Positions 8,867 through 16,597 of a stretch of DNA of 64,000 bases are shown piece by piece; positions within the stretch are counted from its first letter, which is position 1; each line of letters starts with the position of its first letter. The stretch is taken from NCBI GenBank assembly GCA_022826825.1, contig JAJDUD010000056.1, forward strand, positions 54,951 through 118,950, in the 5' to 3' direction. This DNA is from Acidobacteriota bacterium. Its GTDB lineage: Bacteria > Acidobacteriota > Vicinamibacteria > Marinacidobacterales > Marinacidobacteraceae. Under the pieces are notes generated by a model that worked only from the letters and a program-made list of their open reading frames with translations, was not told the DNA's origin and did no database searches. Both the position numbers and the translations under genes were made by a program.

Positions 8867-10213
8867 CTACTCGGAGCGCAGGGCGACGATCGGGTCCAGC
8901 CTCGACGCGCGGCGGGCCGGATACCAGCCGAAGAAGACTCCGACGCCCATCGCGAGCACGGCGGCCCCGGCGATCGCCACCGCCGGGATCAGGGTCCGCC
9001 ACCCGAACATGGCTTCGACGAGCGTCGAGGAAAGCCCACCCAGCGCGACCCCGAAGAGCCCGCCCAACGCGGCGAGACCGATCGCCTCGGCCAGGAACTG
9101 CCACATCACGTCGCGGCGCCGCGCCCCGACCGCGAGCCGCAGCCCGATTTCCCGGGTGCGCTCCGTGACCGCGAGCAGCATGACGTTCATGATCCCGACG
9201 CCGCCCACGATCAGGGAGACGCCCGCGAGCGCGCCGAGCAGGAGGGTCATCGTCGAGGTCGCGCGGCTCAGGGTGCCCACCATCTCCTCGGAGGTGACCT
9301 CGTCCAGCTTGGGCATGGAGGCGAGCACGAACGCGGCGGCGGTCGTGTAGAGCCCCTGCGTCAGCGCCTCGGTGGCCTGGGTGCGGACGACGAAGTCGTC
9401 CGGCAGGCGCGTGCCGCGCCGGAAGGAATGCGGCGCGGTCGCTTCCGCGGGTGGCGCCGCGCGGGTCAGCTCGTGCCGCTCGCGCAGCAGGTTGGCCACG
9501 TCCCGGGCCACCCGCGAGGCGTCGCCGGCGCGCTCGGTGGCGATCGCGACGGCCTGCAGGTAGTCGCGCCCCACGAGATCGGCGAGCAGCGTGTGAGGGA
9601 CCATCGCGGCCTCGGCGAGCTTGCGGTCGGAAGACTGGTAGATCCCCACCACCTCGAATTCCCGCTCCCGGATCACCACCGTGCGGCCCACCCCGGAGCG
9701 CCCGGGGAAGAGCTCGGCCTCCACCGGCGAAGAGAGCAGCACGACGGCTCGACCGTTCTCGACGTCGCCGGCGCTGAAGTTCTCGCCGTCCTGGAACCGC
9801 ACCTGGTAGATCTGCGGTCCCTCGGCCGAAACCCCGTGAATCTGCGCGAAGGAGTCGCCGGTGTCGGCGAGCAGGGCCGTCCGCTCTTCCACGACCGGGC
9901 TCACCATCGCCACGTCCGTGATGTCCCGGATCGCCTCGGCGTCGCCCGGCGTCAGCGTGTCCGCGCGGCCGAAACCGGAAGGGATGTTCACCGCGTCGCC
10001 GCCCCGGATGTAGTTGCCGGCCCGCACGACGATGATGTTGGTCCCGGCGGAACGCACATCGTCGGCGACGGCCGCCCGGGCGCCGGAGCCGAGCGCGGCC
10101 ATGGTGATGACCGAAGCGACGCCGATCACCAGGCCGATCAGGGCGAGCGCGGTCCGCAGGGGATTCGCGGTGAGGGCGGCGCCGGCGGTGCGGAACGGGA
10201 GCGGGGCTTCCAC
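8867..10213 (-). CDS. Stand-alone MacB-like ABC transporter permease
   Basis: 448 residues with MacB/FtsX layout: N-terminal helix LRTALALIGLVIGVASVITM (about 19-38), a periplasmic domain, then three helices including SLIVGGVGIMNVMLLAVTERTREIG and a terminal WYPARRASRLDPIVALRSE. It is related to the permease at 598 but shorter and clearly diverged. Start codon GTG at 10213. No ATPase or adaptor gene flanks it, so it must borrow an ATPase from elsewhere, for example the one at 2132. It converges with the small lipoprotein gene across a 32-base gap. Confidence 0.87.
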   Translation of the reverse strand: MEAPLPFRTAGAALTANPLRTALALIGLVIGVASVITMAALGSGARAAVADDVRSAGTNIIVVRAGNYIRGGDAVNIPSGFGRADTLTPGDAEAIRDITDVAMVSPVVEERTALLADTGDSFAQIHGVSAEGPQIYQVRFQDGENFSAGDVENGRAVVLLSSPVEAELFPGRSGVGRTVVIREREFEVVGIYQSSDRKLAEAAMVPHTLLADLVGRDYLQAVAIATERAGDASRVARDVANLLRERHELTRAAPPAEATAPHSFRRGTRLPDDFVVRTQATEALTQGLYTTAAAFVLASMPKLDEVTSEEMVGTLSRATSTMTLLLGALAGVSLIVGGVGIMNVMLLAVTERTREIGLRLAVGARRRDVMWQFLAEAIGLAALGGLFGVALGGLSSTLVEAMFGWRTLIPAVAIAGAAVLAMGVGVFFGWYPARRASRLDPIVALRSE

Positions 10214-10284
10214 GGGATGCGGAGTCTAAGGGCCGCGACCGTTTCCGCGGGGGTTTCACCGAAAGCGGCTAGAATAAGCAATCA

Positions 10285-10716
10285 ATGAAGCAAGCAATTT
10301 CCGCGAACCCGCGCCAGGCGGAACTCCGCCGTCGAGCCGCCAGCCGCGGCAAGTACGCCCCTCTCCACCGGCGCCTCGCCGGCTTGACCGGAGACGCCTG
10401 GCGAGCCTCGTTCCGCGAAATCGAGGACGTTCTCGGATTCGAGCTCCCCGATTCCGCCCGCCTCTACCCGGCCTGGTGGTCGAACGGCGACCGTCACAGC
10501 CACGCGCTGGCCTGGGTGGCAGCGGGTTTCCGGGTTCGCCCTGTATTGCATGACGAGGCGGTCGTCTTCGAGCGGCCTGACGCTGCGGAATCTGCCGTGA
10601 TGCCAGGGGCACCGCGGCTTGATCTCGACCGCGAATGGCCGGCCCTTCCCGGAAACCCCTGGCCCGAGGGGTTCACGGGTTCCCGCGAACAGATCTACGA
10701 AGACGACGGGCGCTGA
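10285..10716 (+). CDS. Putative antitoxin partner of PIN toxin (DUF7662-like)
   Basis: 143 residues. The central block FREIEDVLGFELPDSARLYP followed by AWWSNGDRHSHALAWVAAGF resembles a small domain I recall as DUF7662, often found beside toxin-antitoxin genes. The family name is from memory and is moderately sure. The N-terminus is basic (RQAELRRRAASRGKYAPLHR) and could contact DNA or RNA. The stop at 10716 is seven bases before the GTG of the PIN-domain gene, so the pair is an operon. A TAGAAT lies about 10-15 bases before the start. Confidence 0.65.
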   Translation: MKQAISANPRQAELRRRAASRGKYAPLHRRLAGLTGDAWRASFREIEDVLGFELPDSARLYPAWWSNGDRHSHALAWVAAGFRVRPVLHDEAVVFERPDAAESAVMPGAPRLDLDREWPALPGNPWPEGFTGSREQIYEDDGR

Positions 10717-10723
10717 AGCGGCC

Positions 10724-11143
10724 GTGTTTCTGGACACGAACGTCCTTCTCTCGTCCCGATTCCAGGAAACCCCGGGATCGGCGGCGGCGCGTCGGCTGAT
10801 GGCGGCCGCCGTGACGGCTTCGGAGCCTCTCCGCGTGAGCCGGCAGGTCCTTCGCGAGTACCTGGCGGCTTCGACCCGGCCGCAACCCTGGGGAAGCGCG
10901 CGTTCCATGTCGGAAGCGCTCTCGGACGTCACGTGGATCAACGAGCGCTTCGAGATCCTTGAAGACGGCCCGCGGGTCACCGCTCACCTGGTCGTTTTGT
11001 GCCGCGAGGTCCCGGTCGCGGGCAAGCAGGTTCACGACGCCAACATCGTCGCCACCATGCTGGCGCACGGCGAGCGGCGCCTCGCCACCCTGAACGCGAA
11101 GGATTTCCGCCGCTACGGGGACCGCATCGAGATCGTTGGCTGA
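10724..11143 (+). CDS. PIN-domain toxin (VapC-like ribonuclease)
   Basis: 139 residues from the GTG at 10724; the tracked TTG at 10619 lies inside the previous gene. It opens with VFLDTNVLLSSRF, the first PIN acidic residue (DTN), then REYLAA, and ends with VHDANIVATMLAHG and LATLNAKDFRRY, which supply the remaining acidic residues and the Asn/Asp-Phe signature. PIN toxins are Mg-dependent RNases acting on tRNA, rRNA or mRNA. The seven-base gap to the upstream gene makes that gene the likely antitoxin, although it is not a standard VapB. Confidence 0.85.
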   Translation: MFLDTNVLLSSRFQETPGSAAARRLMAAAVTASEPLRVSRQVLREYLAASTRPQPWGSARSMSEALSDVTWINERFEILEDGPRVTAHLVVLCREVPVAGKQVHDANIVATMLAHGERRLATLNAKDFRRYGDRIEIVG

Positions 11144-11204
11144 TCCGGACCGGAGAGCGTCCGGACCGGGTGAACGCTCATCCCGGCCGCGTGACTTTGT
11201 CTAC

Positions 11205-11635
11205 AGGCTGCCAGAGAAAGGAGCGCCGGCCTTCAGGCCGGCATCGTGGCGCGCCGCGCCGCGAAACTCCCATGGGCGCGTCCTCCGGCGCGCCCCGCCG
11301 TGCATGAAGAGGCTTGCCGGTGGCGGAATCGCACGCGACCTGATGGCGAAACGGCTTGGAACGCCGACCTCTGGTCGGCACAGCGGGCCGAAGGCCCGCG
11401 GGCGACGGCCCGCTCTTCGCCCTGGGCGACAGAGGTCCGGGAGCGTCCCCTCCGCCCAGTTGCACCTCACCCTGCAGATCGGCGCTCCAAGCCGAACGCG
11501 CCACCTTGGGTGAGCAGCGTCACGACGTGCGCGGCGCGGACCGCCGCGCGTGCCGGTCTGAAGACCGGCGTTCCCAGCCGGCGGCGCCATCAGGGCGCTT
11601 GGCCGATCCGCCGGACTGCATTTCACAGCAATCTG
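11205..11635 (+). repeat. Composite palindromic repeat, locus B (largest copy)
   Basis: About 430 bases between the PIN toxin and the ATPase gene, made of at least four stem-loops: GCCGGCCTTCAGGCCGGC near 11230, GCCGACCTCTGGTCGGC near 11363, GGGCCGAAGGCCC just after it, and GCCGGTCTGAAGACCGGC near 11560. The right part (about 11470-11630) is, in reverse complement, close to identical with about 160 bases of locus E (44990-45150). The middle part in reverse complement matches locus G. This explains why no gene occupies the stretch 11144-11684. Confidence 0.85.
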
Positions 11636-11684
11636 GTGAAGAGCGGGGCTCCTCTCCCCGTTCCGCCCTCTGGGGCGGAGGCCC

Positions 11685-12833
11685 CTACGGCCAGATCGAC
11701 CCGGCCGCCAGCTCTTCCGCGAACCGGAGCGCGGGCCAGACTTCGATCCCGTCGTCGGTTCGGAACGACCGGCGACCGCCGTACACGAGGAGCCGGCGGG
11801 TGAGTCCGGGGAGTCCGTCCACCGCGCGCAGTCCCCGGAGCATGCCCGTCTGGTAGCGCTCCGCGGCCTTCGCCTCGATGGCGAGGAACTCGCGGTCGCG
11901 GCGGAGGAGGAAATCCACCTCGACGCGCGATTCGGCCGGCGACCAGTAATGGATGTCGTCGCAGATCATCCGCTCCTCGGCGTAGGTCCTCAGCAACGAG
12001 AAGACCCAGCCCTCGAAGAGGGCGCCCCGCTCCTCCGGCGCGAGTGGCCCGTAGAGCCCCTTCGCGGCCCGCGCGAGTCCCGGGTCCGTCCAGTACAGCT
12101 TGGGCCGCCGGCGCTCGCGGACCCGCAGCTTCGCCTCGAACGCGCCGAGCCGCGATGCGAGAAGCGTGTCTTCCAGCACCTCGAGGTATCCGGCGACCGT
12201 ACTCCGGGCGACGCCGGCATCCCGGGCGATACCGGAGACGCTCAGGGTCTGCCCGTGCAGCAGCGCAGCGACCGGCAGGAAGCGGATGAATCCTCCGAGG
12301 TTCCGTACCGCCGCCCCGCCGCGGATCTCTTCCCGCAGGTAGAAACCGACGTAGTCGCGCAGCGTCCGGGCCGGATCCTCCGAAGCGACGACGAGTGGCA
12401 CGGAGCCGATGCGGAGGACGCGTTCGAGGTCGAAGTCCTGACCCATCTCCTCCGGAACCAGGGGGAACATCTCCTTGCGCACGGCCCTGCCGGCGAGCAG
12501 GTTGGTCCCGGCCGCCCGGAGTTTCCTGGCGCTGGAACCGAGCAGGGCGAACCGGCGCCCGCGTTCCTCGATCAGACGGTGGACCTCGTTCAGGAGCGCG
12601 GGCGCCCGCTGGACTTCGTCCACCACGATCCACCTCTCGTCGGGAATCCCCGCCACCATCTCCGCGAAGCGCCCCGGGCGGCCGATCAGTTCGTGAAAGA
12701 GCGCCTCGTCCAGGAGGTCGAAGCGGGCCGCATCGGGAAGTTCCGACCGCGCCCAGGTGCTCTTCCCGACCCCCCGCACGCCGAACAGGAAAAAGCTGCG
12801 CTGCGGTGGATTAGTGAGCCGCGTGTACAGCAT
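11685..12833 (-). CDS. AAA ATPase with C-terminal DUF4143 domain, copy 1
   Basis: 382 residues. Walker A FGVRGVGKST (about 17-26), a Walker B-like WIVVDEVQRAP (about 68-78) and sensor-like FALLGSSARKL place it in the AAA_14 group. The middle SGIARDAGVARSTVAGYLEVL is a winged-helix-like segment, and the C-terminal half (PKLYWTDPGLARAAKGLYG, VEVDFLLRRDREFLAIEAKA) is DUF4143, a PD-(D/E)XK-like domain with E-V-D...E-A-K. The family is common and its role is unknown. A paralogue lies at 20273. It is transcribed divergently from the first TonB-dependent receptor. Confidence 0.87.
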   Translation of the reverse strand: MLYTRLTNPPQRSFFLFGVRGVGKSTWARSELPDAARFDLLDEALFHELIGRPGRFAEMVAGIPDERWIVVDEVQRAPALLNEVHRLIEERGRRFALLGSSARKLRAAGTNLLAGRAVRKEMFPLVPEEMGQDFDLERVLRIGSVPLVVASEDPARTLRDYVGFYLREEIRGGAAVRNLGGFIRFLPVAALLHGQTLSVSGIARDAGVARSTVAGYLEVLEDTLLASRLGAFEAKLRVRERRRPKLYWTDPGLARAAKGLYGPLAPEERGALFEGWVFSLLRTYAEERMICDDIHYWSPAESRVEVDFLLRRDREFLAIEAKAAERYQTGMLRGLRAVDGLPGLTRRLLVYGGRRSFRTDDGIEVWPALRFAEELAAGSIWP

Positions 12834-12986
12834 GCCGTTATTTTACGGCGTTTTTTGCTGTCATTCTGGCAAACAGTGAGGCATCGATCGCCGCCCTCCC
12901 GGCTACGCATCGGGAAGAAGACGAGCGCTGACGCGGAGCCATGCAAGGTTCCCCGGCTTGACAGAACCCTACGAGATTCAAGAGAA

Positions 12987-13016
12987 TTGACGGTTCGGCT
13001 CCAATAAATCGAATAT
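12987..13016 (+). promoter_or_regulatory. Candidate sigma-70 promoter for the first receptor
   Basis: TTGACG at 12987 and GAATAT at 13011, spaced 18 bases, lie in an AT-rich island within the 354-base gap between the ATPase (- strand) and the receptor (+ strand). Transcription would start near 13023, leaving a leader of about 165 bases. Prediction by eye only; the -35 hexamer is good and the -10 is fair. Confidence 0.4.
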
Positions 13017-13068
13017 TGGGACGAAGTTTCTGAATTCCGGCACTCGCAGGTGCCGGAGCAATCATCCC

Positions 13069-13187
13069 ATTTAGAACGACTTAGGCGGAGATAGACCCCG
13101 GCCGCGGCTTCTGGTCCGACCGTTGCTCTTTCCGGCTGACATCTTTCTCCTTTCCATGCTCCCGACCCCATAGGAGGACCAAGCAGC
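13069..13187 (+). promoter_or_regulatory. Conserved 5' leader of receptor 1
   Basis: About 119 bases from CATTTAGAACGACTTAG to the start codon align without large gaps with the 117 bases before receptor 2 (CATTTAGAGGGACTTAG). Matching blocks include GTCCGACCGTTGCTCTTTCC versus GTCCCGCCGTTGCTGTTCC, and a strong ribosome site TAGGAGG at 13171. Conservation outside the coding region could be recent duplication or a shared regulatory leader. Confidence 0.55.
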
Positions 13188-16118
13188 ATGAGAAAACTCA
13201 TTCTCTTTACGCTGCTGGTGGCGTGGCCGAGTGCGGCCCTGTCCCAGCAGATCTACGGACGCCTCGAGGGCGCCGCGAACGACGCGCAGGGCCTCGTCCT
13301 CCCCGGAGTGACGGTGACCCTGGAGTCCGTCGAACTCGTGGCACCCCGCGTCGCGACCACTGACGTGGACGGTTCCTACCGGTTCGCGCAGCTCGTCGGC
13401 GGCAGCTACAACATGACCTTCGAACTCGGCGGTTTCCAGACCGTCGTCTTCGAGGACATCACCGTGGTTGGCGGTTCGACCTTCGAGATCAACGCCACCA
13501 TGGACATCGCGACCGTCGCCGAGACCGTCACCGTGACCGGTGAGTCTCCGGTGGTGGACGTGAAGACCACCGGTGTGTCGGCGACCTTCGACACCACCCA
13601 GCTCGAAGACGTCCCGTCGGCCACCGACATGTGGGCGGTCCTCCAGCAGAGCCCGGGCGTGCGGATGCGCGGCTACGACGTGGGCGGGTCCCACAAGAGC
13701 CAGCAGTCCGGCTACGAGACCTTCGGGGTCCGGGGACAGAACCGGATCATCAACGACGGCGTGAACACCACCGAGGGAACCGGCGGCGCGGGGGGGTACT
13801 ACGACTTCTACGCGATCGGCGAGTTCCAGGTGTCCGCGCAGGGCGCCGACGTGGAGTCGAACACCCCGGGCGCGACGGTGAACGCGGTGTGGAAGAGCGG
13901 CGGTAACGACTTCTCCGGGACCGAGCACTTCGCCTACGAGCCGCCGGACATGATCGCCGACAACCTGCCCTCGGAGCTCGTGAGCCGCGGCGGGACGACG
14001 GCCCCGGTGATCGAGTTCTACGAGGCGCACATCGACCTCGGCGGCCCGATCGTGCGGGACAAGGCGTGGTTCTACGCCGCCTACAACCGGTTCGTCATCG
14101 ACCGGATCATCTCGGGAGTTCCCGAGGATCAGGCGACCGACCTGGGCGACTTCGACATGTTCACGGTGAAGGCGAACTGGCAGATCACCGACCGGGACCA
14201 GTTCATCACCTTCCACCACTGGTCACTGAAGCAGAAGCCCTTCCGGGGCCTCTCGGCAGTCCGCCCGGCGGAGTCCATCCTGGCGCAGGACTCGTGGTCC
14301 TGGCTGCACAAGGCCGAGTGGCAGCGGGTGTGGAGCGACCGTCTCTACAGCAACATCCAGGTGAACCACTTCGGCTTCGGTTGGCCGATGACCCCGGCGG
14401 TGGACCCGGCGACGAAGCCGGCGCGGATTGACCTCGGCACCGGCCAGTGGTCGGGCGCGGGCTGGCGGCCGTTCACCTTCAACCGCTGGAAGCCGCACAC
14501 GACGGGTCAGTTCAACTACTACCTGCCGACCGAGAGCGGCAGCCACGACCTGAAGTTCGGCTGGGACTGGCAGATTGACGAGCGCCAGTTCGGCTGGAAC
14601 GCCAACTCGGGCGCCGTCCGTTACCGGGACGACAGCACGAAGGACCCGCCGAGTCCCATGAACGTGGACCAGATCGAGTTCCACAGCTTCCCGAACTTCA
14701 ACTACGACCGGAACACCCACCTGGATCTGTACGCCCAGGACGTGTGGACGATCAACGACCGTCTGACGATCAACGCCGGTTTCCGTTTCGGGAGTCAGCG
14801 GATGGGCTATCTGGGGTCCAACAACACTCCGGGTGGACCTTGTGACGCAGCGCTCGGCTGCCTCCGTGAGATCGCCGACGTGGACGCGAACGTCCACGGC
14901 GCCCTGCCGCTGCTCTTCGGCCAGGGAGGAGAAGTCCCGGGCGAAGACAACCTCATCAGTTGGTGGAACATCGCCCCGCGCGTTGGCTTTACCTATGACC
15001 TCACCGGCGAGGGCCGCTCCGTCCTGAAGGGCTATTTCGGGCGCTACTACCACAACATGAACACCGGGATTCCGGCTGCGAACCCGGGCGGCAACAAGTT
15101 CGTCCGCTACGAGTTCCTGGACCAGAACATGAACGGCCTGTTTGACGGCGTGAACGAGCTCGGGACCCGTCTCGCGGGAAGCACCGGCGCCGGCCTCGGG
15201 ATCGAGCGTTCCGCCCCGGTCGGCGCGGATATCGATCAGGGCATCGTCCAGCCGTACGTTGACGAGATCAGCGCTTCGGCCGAACACCAGATCGGTTCCG
15301 ACATCGGAGTCCGGTTCTCGTTCGTCCACAAGCGCCAGACGGGCGCCTGGGGCAACCTGAACATCGCGCGCGTCGGAAGACTGACGAACAGCAAGACGAT
15401 TGCCTGTCCGGCATCGTGCGGACCGGGCGCGAACGAGTACGGTACCGATCCCGGCTACGGCGGCACGGGGCTGACGGTCAACGACCTGCCGGACGGGGCT
15501 CCCCTGAGTGAGAACCTCTACACGAACGCGCCGGAGAACGAGACGAAGTTCAACTGGAACACGCTTTCGTTCGGCGTCAACCGCCGGTTCCGCAACAACT
15601 TCTTCTGGAACGCCTACTTCGACTACCAGTGGCGGCACGAGGGCCGGACTCCGGGCCAGTCCACGAGCCCGCTCACCACGGATCCGGTCGGCGTCGGCTG
15701 GGGCCTTCAGTACGGCTCCATTCCGCTGATCCAGGACCTGAGCAACTGGCAGCTCAAGAGCGCCGGCCGTTACGTGATGCCATATGACGTCGGCACCGCC
15801 GCGACCCTGCGGCTGGTCAGCGGCTTCAACTGGGCGCCCATGGTTCGGGTCCCGGTGGGCAACGTCGGCAGTCAGACGATCTTCCTGGACAACATGGGCA
15901 ACCGGCGTTCGGACAACGTCGTGATCCTGGACTTCCGGGTTGACAAGGGCGTCAGCCTCGGCGACACCGCGGAGATCGAGTTCATGCTTGACCTCTTCAA
16001 CGCGCTGAACGGCGCCGCGGAGACGAACTTCTTCATGAGCGCCGGCGGCAACTACCTGAAGACCATCGAGTGGATCCAGGGCCGCACCATCGGCCTCAGC
16101 GCCCGCCTGACCTTCTAG
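13188..16118 (+). CDS. TonB-dependent receptor, Oar/carboxypeptidase-regulatory type, paralogue 1
   Basis: 976 residues. A signal peptide (MRKLILFTLLVAWPSAALSQ) is followed by a carboxypeptidase regulatory-like beta-sandwich (about 24-105, from YGRLEGAANDAQGLVLPGVT to FQTVVFEDITV). Next come the stretch VAETVTVTGESPVVDV and the plug, containing DMWAVLQQSPGVRMRGYDVG. The rest is a beta-barrel rich in aromatic strands, ending in SARLTF with the C-terminal Phe expected by the Bam machinery. It is an outer-membrane importer of unknown substrate. It has an AGGAGG site nine bases before the ATG. Receptor 2 follows in tandem; no TonB/ExbBD or SusD gene is near. Confidence 0.9.
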   Translation: MRKLILFTLLVAWPSAALSQQIYGRLEGAANDAQGLVLPGVTVTLESVELVAPRVATTDVDGSYRFAQLVGGSYNMTFELGGFQTVVFEDITVVGGSTFEINATMDIATVAETVTVTGESPVVDVKTTGVSATFDTTQLEDVPSATDMWAVLQQSPGVRMRGYDVGGSHKSQQSGYETFGVRGQNRIINDGVNTTEGTGGAGGYYDFYAIGEFQVSAQGADVESNTPGATVNAVWKSGGNDFSGTEHFAYEPPDMIADNLPSELVSRGGTTAPVIEFYEAHIDLGGPIVRDKAWFYAAYNRFVIDRIISGVPEDQATDLGDFDMFTVKANWQITDRDQFITFHHWSLKQKPFRGLSAVRPAESILAQDSWSWLHKAEWQRVWSDRLYSNIQVNHFGFGWPMTPAVDPATKPARIDLGTGQWSGAGWRPFTFNRWKPHTTGQFNYYLPTESGSHDLKFGWDWQIDERQFGWNANSGAVRYRDDSTKDPPSPMNVDQIEFHSFPNFNYDRNTHLDLYAQDVWTINDRLTINAGFRFGSQRMGYLGSNNTPGGPCDAALGCLREIADVDANVHGALPLLFGQGGEVPGEDNLISWWNIAPRVGFTYDLTGEGRSVLKGYFGRYYHNMNTGIPAANPGGNKFVRYEFLDQNMNGLFDGVNELGTRLAGSTGAGLGIERSAPVGADIDQGIVQPYVDEISASAEHQIGSDIGVRFSFVHKRQTGAWGNLNIARVGRLTNSKTIACPASCGPGANEYGTDPGYGGTGLTVNDLPDGAPLSENLYTNAPENETKFNWNTLSFGVNRRFRNNFFWNAYFDYQWRHEGRTPGQSTSPLTTDPVGVGWGLQYGSIPLIQDLSNWQLKSAGRYVMPYDVGTAATLRLVSGFNWAPMVRVPVGNVGSQTIFLDNMGNRRSDNVVILDFRVDKGVSLGDTAEIEFMLDLFNALNGAAETNFFMSAGGNYLKTIEWIQGRTIGLSARLTF

Positions 16119-16144
16119 AGATCTCCTAGCTCAAGCACCTTTCA

Positions 16145-16185
16145 AGGCCCGCCGCCCTTCGGGGCGGCGGGCCTTTCGCTTTTTA
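16145..16185 (+). terminator. Rho-independent terminator after receptor 1
   Basis: A 14-base GC stem AAGGCCCGCCGCCC / GGGCGGCGGGCCTT with a TTCG-type loop, followed by TCGCTTTTT. It lies 27 bases after the receptor stop and should separate the two tandem receptor transcripts. Confidence 0.85.
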
Positions 16186-16480
16186 CGGCGCCGATCAGGG
16201 CCGTACAAGCGGCCGTCACTCGCGCACGCGGGCGAACCGTGCCGCCAGTCGCGCCGCCGCCTCAAATGGGAGAGGCGTCCATCGCCGTGAAAGCCAGTTG
16301 GTCCAGCGCGCCAACGGTCTTTGAGAATTCAAGAAACGCTGCTCTTCGGACCATGAAACCGAAAGTCCGAGTCTGTTTTCTGGATGCCATTCGGCACAGG
16401 CGGTTGTTCCTGTCCAACGGGACGAAGCCGGAGATGGCTTCTTCGGATTCGGACATCCAGTGGAATCAAGCTAAGCCGCC
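16186..16480. other. Intergenic stretch without recognised features
   Basis: About 295 bases between the terminator of receptor 1 and the conserved leader of receptor 2. The only ORFs are short, and none shows a family pattern or a ribosome site. A promoter for receptor 2 must lie here or in the leader, but I could not place one with confidence. It is less GC-rich than the flanking genes. Confidence 0.5.
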
Positions 16481-16597
16481 CATTTAGAGGGACTTAGCCA
16501 GCAGGGCGCCCCCGTGCGCGCCCCTTGGTCCCGCCGTTGCTGTTCCGGCCAGCATGTTTCCACTTCCATGTTCCGGATCCCCAAGGAGGACAACGGC
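16481..16597 (+). promoter_or_regulatory. Conserved 5' leader of receptor 2
   Basis: Counterpart of the leader at 13069. It begins with CATTTAGAGGGACTTAG and ends with AAGGAGG nine bases before the ATG. The near-equal length (117 versus 119 bases) and blockwise identity show that the duplication that made the receptor pair included this region. Confidence 0.55.

Noticed and set aside
16262-16456. 64-residue - strand ORF between receptors 1 and 2
   Set aside because: No start context, no similarity pattern, and it lies in an intergenic area with different base composition.
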